DNA of 64,000 nt, taken from Desmodesmus armatus (taxonomy: Eukaryota > Chlorophyta > Chlorophyceae > Sphaeropleales > Scenedesmaceae). A program made the translations under genes and the position numbers. The stretch lies in contig VIIQ02000100.1 in assembly GCA_007449985.2 (NCBI GenBank), positions 248,001 to 312,000 of the forward strand. The letters run 5' to 3'. A model generated the notes under the pieces. The model was given only the letters and a program-made list of their open reading frames with translations, had not been told where the DNA came from and made no database searches. Of the stretch, positions 33,649-43,566 are shown one piece after another; positions within the stretch are counted from its first letter, which is position 1; each line of letters opens with the position of its first letter.

Positions 33649-36600
33649 AGGTACCTGCGCTGAGGCCCCAGCAGCATCAAAATGCAGCACAGCAGGACAA
33701 GAGCGACACAGGGCCTTCATGTTCTGATCATTGAAACCTGGCAGCAGGGTTTGCGGCAACAGCTCAAGCAGCAACACTGCATGTTACTTGCCCTGTCATG
33801 CACATGCACACCATCTCTAACAGCTCTCCCGGCTGACCGCTGCTGCTGCTTCATCTGCACCATGCTGCCTTGCACACACCTACTTTTTTTGCATCCCTCA
33901 CATTTGCACTGCTGCCTTGCTCATTTTGTATCCAACTGTACTGCCGTCTGTGCTGCTGTGCTGTCACCTGTGCTGGCCCTGTCCTGCAGTGTGGCGATCT
34001 CAAGCCTGACTGGGCCAAGGGCTACTGCCTTGCTCACATTAGCACTGCTGTACAACTCACATCTGCATTGAACTGCACTGCCGTCTGTTCTGCTGTGCTG
34101 TCACCTGTGCTGGCCCTGTCCTGCAGTGTGTCGATCTCAAGCCTGACTGGGCCAAGGGCTATAGCAGGTTGGGTGCAGCTTACTACGGCCTGCAGGAGTG
34201 GGAGAACGCTATCAAGGCGTATGAGGACGGTGAGCAGCTGCATTTTGACCCAACACAGCACAGCACAGCGCAGCATGGGCCAGCACAGCACAGCGTATGT
34301 CAGGACACACACCTGTGCAGTATCTCCAGCAGCCGAGCATGCATACCCCGTTATCCTACAGATAGTGTGCTGCTAGCAGGATTGTGCACAAGCGGCCGAG
34401 CTTGCAAAGGATAGTTTGATGCTAGCAGCAGGATTGTGCACAAGCGGCAGTACTAGCACACAACCTCATTGCCAACCCACCCCCACCCCACCCACACCGG
34501 TGTCTACCACATCGTTCCGCAGGTCTGCACATTGACCCCAACAACCAGCAGATGAAGTCAGCAGCAGCGGTCCCCTCAATCACAACTCATTCACACCTTT
34601 CTGATACCCTGTTCACACCTGTCTCCCTCAGGTCTGCACATCGACCCCAACCATTAGCAGATGAAGTCAGCAGCAGCAGCGGTGCCGTCACTCTCAACTC
34701 ATTCAGACCCCTCTCATACTTTTTCACACCTGTCTCCCTCATTCCCCGCAGGTCTGCACATCGACCCCAACAACCAGCAGATGAAGTCAGCCCTGAGTGA
34801 CGCCCTGTCAGCATTCAAAGGACGGATGCTGTGGTGTTAGTTGTAGAAACACAAGCAGCAGTAGCAGCCTCAAGCACCACCCACCCAACCCATCCACACC
34901 CAACCCATTCCATTGCGTCGATCTGTAGGTCTGCACAATGACCCCTTTAACACTCATTTGCATTGCGTTGTTCTGCAGGTCTGCACAAGGATCCCAACAA
35001 CCAGCAGATGAAGTCAGCGCTGAGTGACGCCCTGTCAGCCAAGAACAGGCCGCCAGCGGGTGGGGGCCTGTTTGGCCCCGATGCTCTCATGAGGCTGGCC
35101 ATGGACTCACGCACACGACACCTCATGGATGACAAGGTGTGTTGAGCAGAGAGGACGTGTGAGGGGGGGGGGGGCTGCTGGGTTGTGCACATGGTGGACA
35201 TGGTGGCTAGTCAGCACTTGTGGCCACATGACTGGTAGCCATCGTGATGTGTGGGGCTGGTGGGGACGGGCGTTGCTGGTTTTGCACATGCTTTGCATAA
35301 GACATGTAGCTTTCTGTGTGGGGGTTTTTGGTTGGGGAGGAGGGGTTAGGTTGGGGAGCAGGTGTTCACTATCACACAGAGGTACACATCATGAATGACT
35401 AGGTGGCTGGCCCTGGACCCACACACACGACACCTCGTGCACGGCATGGTGGGGAAAATGGCTAAAGAGTTCAATTTTACATACTATCTTGTAGAGGATA
35501 CATGCATGACTGAGTGAATTAGAAAGAGGTTACATGCGTGCAAAGGCAAGCTTGAAAACCACCCTGACGATCAAGTGTGTGGGGGCTGGAGCAGAGCGGT
35601 TGCCTGCTCCAGCCCCCACACACTTGATTATCAGGGTGGTTTTCAAGCTTGCTTTTGCACGCATGTAACCTCTTTCTAATTCACTCAGTCATGCATATAT
35701 CCTCTACAAGAATCCTCTACAAGATAGTATGTGAACCTGCAGGTCAGCACACGCAGCACAACCCCTCAGCCCCAGCAGAGCTCACTCCCAAGGAGTAAGC
35801 AGTTGCTGTGCTCCAGCACCCACACACTCTGGCCAGCACACGCAGCACAACCCCTCAGTTGGACAGCTCCCAGAGCGCCTGCAAGGGCACCTGGCCTTCC
35901 CTCGAGAGGGCTCACATGCTGGGGCGGAGTACATTAAGGCAGAGGAGAGAGAAGGCCCTGCAGAGGAGGATGTGTGTTAGGCACGGAGAATACATGTGTA
36001 GCTAGCATGAAAGCAGTGTGTGTTGGGGGGGGGGGGTGCTGGTGTTGCACTGCTTTTGAAACAGGACAAGAAGCATACTATCTGTAAGACACTGCGCCTC
36101 TATTGAACCAATGCATTGCTTCTGAGGGAGTTTCGTGGATGATTGTGTGTGTGGGGGGGGGGGGTCAAGGGGTGTGACATGCAGGGGTCGAGCCTCACAA
36201 TCATGCATGGCACGAGGTCTCACAGAGTGTATTGGCATTGTGAGGGACTCTGCAGCGTGGTACACAAGTGTGTGTGTAACATAGTTTTTCTTGGTCTTTG
36301 CCCAAGAGCAAGGAGAACTCTGAGACCCACACCCTTGTGCACCAACGCTGTGGCGCCTGCCCATTGCCGGTTCACTTGACAGACATATTGAGGCAATGCA
36401 TATGCATGCGTGAGGGTTTATGTCTTGAGCACACAGGTTGCATGGGTGTGTACGAGAGGGGGTACAGCTGAGGAGGGGTCGTAGGGTGTTTATGTGTGTG
36501 TGTGTGGGGGGGGGGGGCTGCCAGAGGCGTGAAGGGGCGGGGGGCGATTGTGGTTGACAAGCGGGGTGTGGGCGCCACACAGTATGACATGTCATGAATG

Positions 36601-39600
36601 GCATAAGGTCCAGTGGAGTGTGTCTCAGAGTTCTTGTCATTCTTGCTGGCATGAACAAGAGAGAGGAGAACTATGAGACACACACCCTTGCGCACCAATG
36701 CTGTGAAGTCCTCGCTTGCCAGGCAAGGGTTCTGGTTGTCTTGTCTTGTCTGTCTTGGTGCAAGGGATCCGGATGAGTTCTGGTGTGTGGGTGTGGGTGG
36801 GTGTGGAGGGCAAATTGGGGTGGCAAGCCGGGGTGGGTCCTCACACGCAACGACACATGGATGGCACGAGTCCCAATGGCGTGCGTCTCAGCGTTCTTTT
36901 TGGTCTTTTGCTTGTGAGAAAGAGCAAGGAGAACTCTGAGACACACATCCTTGTGCACCAACGCTGTGGCGCCTTCCCATTGCCAATGCGCTTGACCGAC
37001 ATGTTGCGGCAATGCATGCTCGAGGGTTGCTGTCTTGACCATACAGCTTGCATGGGTGTGTGGGAGAGAGGGGGACACAGCTAACATTGGCGGGGTCATA
37101 GGTTGGCTGAGTCATAGGGTGTGTATGTGTGTGTGGGGGGGCTGGTGCAAGGGGCGTGAGGAGGCGGCGCAAATGGGGTTGACATAACGGGGGTTGGGCC
37201 TCACACAGAACAACACGTCATGGATGGCACGAGGTCCAATTGGAGTGCGTCTCAGAGTTGACACACATGTTGACACACTTACACAGTTCACTGCCCACCA
37301 TCATGCTGTGGTGATGTTTGTTGCTGCTGCAGGAGTTCACCACCATGCTGAATGGCTTGACGGCAAACCCCAGCATGATTGGGGCCTACATGAACGACCC
37401 TCGCATGCAGCTGGTGAGTCAGCAGGCAGGCAGGCATGCAAGCAGGCACGCATACATGCAGGCAGGCATGCATGCAGGGAGGCAGGCAGGGAGGCACGCA
37501 GGCACCCAGGCAAACAGAGAGGTTACCAGGCAGCAGCGGCTGTGATGCACCGCTATGATGTACTCCCCCCAAAAGCACACAACACTCTTCCAAGACTGAC
37601 TGGCCATCTTGACAATATGTGTCTGTTGCAGTTGCAGCATGTCTCAGCACACTGCTGGTGGTTATCGGGCATGCTGCAGTACCGCAGTACACCTTTGGAT
37701 TACTGTGTCATGTGACAAACTGTAATGTCACAACAAACTGTGTTACGCCATATCAAAAAATTCGAAATTTGAATCTGCCTGCAGGCGCTGGAGGTCATGC
37801 TGGGCCTGAAAATGCAGAAGGGCCCAGGGGGTGATGAGGACATGGCTCAGGCAGCAGCAGCAGCAGCAGCAGCACCAGAGGCCAGCACAGCAGACTCAAG
37901 GGCACAAGCCTCAGCAGCAGCAGCAGCCAGCAGCGGCGGCGGCGCACAGCAGCGGCAGGAGCAGCAGCAACAGCAGCAGGCAAATGGAGCAGCCAAGGTG
38001 CGTAGCTTTGTTTGTAGGCATGCGAGCAGCAGTGTGCAGACAAGGATTGGTTTGCAGCCTGCCAGGACTGTGAAACCTGTACGGAGGCTTGGCTGTCTGT
38101 CTGTCTGTCTGTGGCGTGCTGGCGGCTGGCTGAGTGACACTGATGTGTCAGCAGAGGGAGTTGTTGAGGCGCGCAGTGGCCGCCCTACGAGCATAGTTTT
38201 ACTAAAACATTCAATACACGATGTATGTTTTTGTTCTGTGTGGCTGCCGCCTGGCTGTCTCCCTGCTGCAGGCGTCAGCCGAGGCGTCAGCAGCCCCCCC
38301 TGCAGCTGATGCAGAGATGGAAGACAGCGAAGAGGCAGCACAGAAAAAGCAGGTGAGCGTTGTGTTGCGGGATTTTTTGTACCGGCATGCTGAGTGTGTG
38401 ACGCCAGTACACATGCGGAGTCTGCACCACATGCTTGATGTACCACAGCATGATGTGCTGTGGCCTGGTGTGACATGGGGGGTCTTGTATGCAAGGCACA
38501 TGTGTCTGCAGGGTTGCTGGGGTACTGACAGGCACTGCACAGGCTCTGGTAGGGCAATCATCACAAGCCGGCCAAGATAAATGATGTGACAAAGAGGGCA
38601 TCACTCCTGCGTGTTGTGCGGCATGCTGTGGTGCTCAGATCAGCCATAAGCACTGACAGCATACTCAGATGTTTCATCAGTAGTGAAACCAACTTTCAAG
38701 CGCTTTGTGTGCAAGCTGTGTTTGCTGTTGCTGGTTCATTCCCACAGGCGCTTGAGGCCAAAGCTCGTGGCAATGAGCTCATATGTCGATCAAGTGTAGA
38801 GAGTACCGCTTTGCGGTGAAAGTATCTACTTGTAACACCCTCCCCCCCCCCCCCCTCAAAAAATATCACCCAAGAAGACTGACAAATTGCTGAAACCTTC
38901 ACTCAAGCCCCCTGATGAAACCCCCAAGAAAACCTTCACTCAAGCAGACTTTCTGTGTGGCACGCTGTTGCTGGTGCTTTCCCCCAGGCGCTTGAGGCGA
39001 AGGCTCGCGGCAATGAGTTGTACAAGGCGCGCAAGTTTGACGAGGCGCTGGAGGAGTATGGCAAGGCCATTGAACTGTACGACAAGGACGTGTCATTCCT
39101 CACTAACAGGTGGGTGATGCATACAACTACTTGCACACCTCGCATGTTGATTGCCAGAGGCCGCCTGAGGAGCATGCTGCTGATGCCCAGGGTTTAATCG
39201 AGGGACGTTGTGCTGCATGCTTGGTGAAATGCATGCATGTCACATTTCTGTACAGTGGCCAGGACCGTTGACAGGAGCGACAGGGTTGTGAAGAACGAGT
39301 GCCGTTGGCCTTGCCTGGAAGGCCTGCCGCATGTACAGACAGCGCGTGTGGGCGCCGCAACATGTTCAGCAAGAAAGGCACGACCGACTCAACTCACAAC
39401 AGTGCCGCAAGGCTCTCAATTGCATCATGGTGCATGTGCTGTGTACTCCTGGAACCTGTATGGCTGCCGTCCACTTTGAGATGGGCGACTACGATGCAGC
39501 CATGCTTAGCAAAAAGTGCACGATCAATTCAACCTACGAAAGTGCGGCAAGGCTCTCACCTACGTCACGTTGCGTGTGTTGCGTGCAGGGCTGCCGTCCA

Positions 39601-42600
39601 CTTTGAGAAGGGCGACTATGATGCCGCCATCGCAGACTGCGACAAGGCTGTCGAGCGAGGCCGGGAGCTGCGGGCTGATTACGCACTGGTTGCCCGTGCC
39701 CTGGCTCGTAAGGGCAATGCACTGGCTAAGCAGGGCAAGCTGGAGGATGCTGTTGCTGCCTACAACAAGAGTTTGATGGAGCATCGCACGGCAGACACAC
39801 TCAAACGGCTCAATGAGACGGAGAAGAGACTCAAGGTGTGTGGACCCCAAAACCTCAGCCCCCTAAACCCCCACTACCCCACCCCAACCCCCCTAAAATC
39901 CTTAACCGTTGGACAGCATGAAGAAAAGAAGATGATGGATGTTGCAATGCAGTACGCCAGTAGCTACACTGCAGCAGCATGCTGGGGCCTTTGGTTGCCT
40001 CCCAGTAGCACTTGGTTGGTGGTTGTGGCGCCTGGTTGCTGTAAAGGACACGTGTTTGCTCTGGATGTAAGGCAGACAGTGGTGTGCGATGCAAACGATG
40101 GCATGTGAATGGTGCGCTAGATGTGGGGACATCCCTGTGTTTTGTTGTGCATCATTCAGTGGCACAGTGCGGCAGTAGCACACCGCCCATGTTCCACATG
40201 TTCCACACCGGTGTGGATCACGTGGGTCATGGGCGGCGTGCTACTGCCGCACTGTGCCACTGACTAATGCCTCCGTACGCTGCTGTCTGTGCACACTCAG
40301 CTCAGTTCAGTGAAAACCTGCATCTTACATAGTTTCAAGATGCAGGTGTATATGTAAGAACGCATCATATGGCGGGTGCGTTAACAAAGAGGGTGTGTGT
40401 CTTTGTGTGTTCGCAGAGCGGGAGCGTGTTGACAGATAGATTGTGTGTTGAACACGTGAAATACATGATAGACATGCATGCGGTCCTAGATGGTGCAACA
40501 GCTACCACAAAATTCAGTAATGAGGGAATGACAGCACAGTGGCAGCATATGCAGCGGCAGTTCCATCTCCCCTTCCTTCCTTTAGTAAAATTACTTTTGT
40601 GTATGTCATTGTGTGTGTGCAGGAGGAGCGTGAGGCTGCATATGTTGACATGGAGAAGGCAACAGAGGAGAAGGATGCTGGAAACACAGGTGAGCTGCGT
40701 GTACTTCACACACATATGCATGCGCAGACTGTGAGGCCACACGTGACTCACCCCCCCCCTAATCTGCAAACTGACTGCTCTGCAACCCTCAATGACCCCA
40801 CCTGGCTGCCATGCTGCATGTCCTCCACCTTGACGTCAACCTGCATCATACGTACACACTCCCACCACACACTTGCCACTTTCACCTTTGTTTGCTCTCG
40901 TCGTCCTTTCTTGGTTGTATCTCCAAATCCAATCCAATCAAGCCATATCACTCCACAGCCTTCAAGGAGGGTCGCTTCTCCTTCCTGAGGCTGCCAAGCA
41001 CTACCAGGAGGCCCTCAAGCACGTCGCCCCCGAAATGCCTTATTGCACCGTGCCAGTGCCTGCAAACAGCTCATGCCCCCCCCCCCCCTAGTAACCTCCA
41101 CGACCACTGCTGTATCAGTCAATCTGTATCTATTGGTTGTCTGCATGTTTTTTCTGCATTCCCATCCACCCCACCCCATGTGTCGATCCACAGCGTTCAA
41201 GGAGGGCCGTTTCCCTGAGGCTGCCAAGCACTACCAGGAGGCACTCAAGCACGACCTCCCCCAAAAAACACCCCCAAAAGCTCCAAATGCACTGTGCGAC
41301 TGCAAACGATCGACCCCACCCCCCTTGGTAATTCCCACTACCACTGCTGTATCTCTGTTGGTCTGTCTTCATTGTTTGCCTGCCTGCCTGTTTCAATCCC
41401 CCCCCCCATGTGTCGATTCACAGCTTTCAAGGAGGGGCGCTTCCCTGAGGCCGGCAAGCACTACCAGGAGGCACTCAAGCGTGGCCCTCCCCCCCCCCCC
41501 CCCCCCCCGCGCGCGCGCGCGCCCCTCAAATGCACCAATCGCACCTTGACAGCGGCTGCAGACGCCCCCCTCCCCCCCCCCCACACACACATCAACCTCC
41601 ACGACGACTGCTGTATCTCCGTTAATCTGATCCCTGTCCCGGTCCTTTTCGATCCACTCCACTCCAATCAACAGCGTTCAAGGAGGGGCGTTTCCCTGAG
41701 GCAGCCAAGCACTACCAGGAGGCGCTCAAGCGTGGCCCCCCCGCGGTCAACCCTGAGGCCCACAAGCTGTACAGCAACCTGGCAGCATGCTACACCAAGC
41801 TGGGGGCATACCCTGAGGGACTCAAGGCAGCTGACAAGTAAGCCCTGGGGGCTTAGGGTTTGTAGGGGGCATTTCCTGCATCTGCACAGATCAGCAAGCG
41901 ATGCCTGTCTCTCTGCCCCCCCAAGTCTGTATTGTCAGATGTACAGCCTAGGCACATAGATGCAATACAATGACATGTTGCATCCCCCCACTCCCACCCC
42001 CCGCGCCCCACCCCCCCCCCCCCACCCACCCCAGGTGCATTGAGCTACCCCCTGATTTCATCAAGGGCTACAGCCGCATGTTCAAGCGTATACTTGCAGC
42101 GTCAGGCCCTTCGCTCAGGCACATAGCTGCATTGAACATCACCCCCCCCCCCTCACCCCCCCCCCCCAGGTGCATTGAGCTTGCCCCTGAGTTCATCAAG
42201 GGCTACAGCCGCAAGGGCACACTGCAGTACTTCATGAAGGAGTACGACAAGGGCCTGGCTACATACGAGGCAGGGCTCAAGCACGAACCTGACAACCAGG
42301 AGCTCAAGGATGGACTCATGCGCTGCCTGGAGGCTATCGACAGGCTGGCACACGGTGAGGGTGGTGTTGTGTGTGTATGGGGGGGGGGGGTGAGGGGGTC
42401 ACCTCCTCACGGTGTTGTGTGTGTGTACTGGGTGGGGGGGTGTTGTGTGTGTACTGGGGGGGGGGGGAGTGTGGGTGGAAGTTGGAGGCTGGCTCATGAC
42501 AAGCGAGTGTGGTGTGTGTGTAAGGGGCGGGGTGCAGTGTGGATGGAGGTGTTGGAGGCAGGGCTCAAGCACGAACCTGACAACCAGGAGCTCAAGGATG

Positions 42601-43566
42601 GACTCATGCGCTGCTTGGAGGCCATCGACAGGCTGGCACACGGTGAGGGGGTGCTGTCTTTCAGGTCTCCAAAGCACAGGGGTGGAGCAATTGCAGTGAT
42701 CCCCCCCCCCCGACCCCAGCCCACCCCCTTCAATCTCAAAGCACACAGCCACAACTCTTGGGGTGATACTCTCCCTGGAAGGCTCTCTTTGATAGGGACA
42801 GGGAAAGGGTGTGGGTGTCAGGGGCGATACTCCTGGAGGCAAGGCATGAAGTCATGCGCCAGGGGCCCACATTAATGCCCACATCAATATTGAAGGGCCA
42901 GGCACATGCCCCGTGTCACCTGAGTGTTCAAGTATGCTGTGCTGTTGTGACTGTTGTCCCCCATAAGCCTCTGGCTCCCTTGCGGGTTGCACGGCTTGCC
43001 GTGCCAAATGCTGTAACTGTGTGCTGTTGTGACTGTTGTCTTTGTCTGAATTTGCAGGCGAGGGGACTGAGGATGAGTTGAAGGAGCGTCAGGCCAAGGC
43101 CATGGCTGACCCTGACGTGCAGAATATACTCATGGACCCTATCATGAGACAGGTGCGGGCGCTGACACCAGCAACAGCAACAGCAACAGCGACATCAGCC
43201 AGCAATGGTCGTCATCATCTTCATCGTGTCCTCACAACACCCAGCCAGCCAGGCTTGAGATGAGTGTGCTGTGCGCATGAGTGTGGTGCAAGGGACATCT
43301 CGGTCACCTGATTCGCCTTCAAGTGACAGCATGGCAACAGCGAGCGGAAGAGAAAGCTTCTTGCCTGTGCTACCTTTGGAGTATGTACTTCATGCTGACC
43401 CTCAACTGCTGCTGCTGCTGTTTTGTTTATGTCCCTATTCGCTGTGTCTCAGGTGCTTGATGACTTCCAGACTGACCCCCGTGCAGCCCGCAAGCACCTG
43501 CAGAACCCTGACATCCACAAAAAGATCAGCAAGCTAGTATCTGCAGGCATCATCCAGCTGCGCTGA
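33088..43566 (+). CDS. STI1: STI1/HOP Hsp70-Hsp90 organizing co-chaperone
   Basis: Cytosolic adaptor that binds the EEVD tails of Hsp70 and Hsp90 and hands clients between them. Fifteen exons close in phase to 603 residues: 33088-33105, 33235-33354, 33524-33568, 34127-34229, 34979-35136, 37333-37413, 37785-37997, 38272-38352, 38988-39109, 39589-39835, 40623-40689, 41675-41837, 42170-42354, 43058-43152, 43453-43566. Order of domains: TPR1 (residues about 3-110, [16 protein letters not shown] and RLGAAYYGL), DP1 (about 125-195, with LMDDKEF and ML.GL), an Ala/Gln-rich linker (about 196-270), TPR2A (from about 274, [18 protein letters not shown]), TPR2B (from about 418, [18 protein letters not shown] and [15 protein letters not shown]), and DP2 (from about 540, [17 protein letters not shown] to the end SAGIIQLR). 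The family architecture is complete. Several introns contain one to four decoy copies of the adjoining exon edge. Confidence 0.95.
33990..34027 (+). repeat. Diverged copy of STI1 exon 4 5' edge
   Basis: The acceptor CTGCAG and the following CGATCTCAAGCCTGACTGGG segment are repeated about 137 bases upstream of the real exon start at 34127, with the flanking GCTGGCCCTGTCC tract also copied. Confidence 0.85.
34523..34978 (+). repeat. Four decoy copies of STI1 exon 5 5' edge
   Basis: Starting at 34523, 34632, 34752 and 34929, each after an AG acceptor, the sequence GTCTGCACA.(T/G)GACCCC recurs before the exon chosen at 34979. The copies at 34523 and 34752 extend through CCCAACAACCAGCAGATGAA; the third keeps the CTGAGTGACGCCCTGTCAGC block as well. 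Confidence 0.9.
35479..35733. repeat. Long near-perfect inverted repeat in STI1 intron 5
   Basis: Arms 35479-35594 and about 35604-35733 are reverse complements over about 116 bases, with only a handful of mismatches and one 14-base internal duplication in the right arm. The loop is about 9 bases. No obvious flanking target-site duplication or coding capacity. It could be a foldback/MITE element or, when transcribed with STI1, a long hairpin RNA. Confidence 0.9.
36190..37260 (+). repeat. Diverged tandem repeat array in STI1 intron 5
   Basis: A unit of roughly 300 bases occurs about three and a half times (near 36190, 36590, 36850 and 37196). Shared blocks include GTGCACCAACGCTGTGGCGC, AGGAGAACT.TGAGAC.CAC and GGCACGAG(T/G)(T/C)CC. 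The units are separated by G runs and GTGT stretches. Confidence 0.8.
38748..38783 (+). repeat. Diverged copy of STI1 exon 9 5' edge
   Basis: After a CCCACAG acceptor, GCGCTTGAGGC.AA.GCTCG.GGCAATGAG repeats the first 36 bases of the real exon at 38988. A stop soon follows, so it is not a usable full exon. Confidence 0.85.
39462..39512 (+). repeat. Diverged copy of STI1 exon 10 5' edge
   Basis: GGCTGCCGTCCACTTTGAGA and the following GGCGACTA.GATGC block repeat the start of the exon at 39589. The copy lacks a clear AG acceptor (GTATGG replaces CAGGG). Confidence 0.85.
40157..40262. repeat. Inverted repeat with 53-bp arms in STI1 intron 10
   Basis: The left arm 40157-40209 and right arm 40210-40262 are reverse complements with few mismatches and almost no loop. 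The outer 25 bases of each arm pair perfectly. The size resembles an algal microRNA precursor or a small foldback element. Confidence 0.9.
40959..41500 (+). repeat. Three decoy copies of STI1 exon 12 5' edge
   Basis: Copies begin after CACAG at 40959, 41194 and 41424, about 235 bases apart, before the exon chosen at 41675. Each carries TTCAAGGAGGG.CG.TTC and AAGCACTACCAGGAGGC. The first has an insertion in its CCTGAGG block. The copies diverge after CTCAAGC into poly(C), and only the fourth continues into a full TPR. Confidence 0.92.
42035..42644 (+). repeat. Copies of both edges of STI1 exon 13
   Basis: A copy of the 5' edge (GTGCATTGAGCT and ATCAAGGGCTACAGCCGCA) begins at 42035 after a C-rich acceptor, 135 bases before the real exon. 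A copy of the last roughly 95 bases including the GTGAGG donor lies at about 42549-42644, downstream of the real exon end at 42354, with about two mismatches. Confidence 0.92.
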
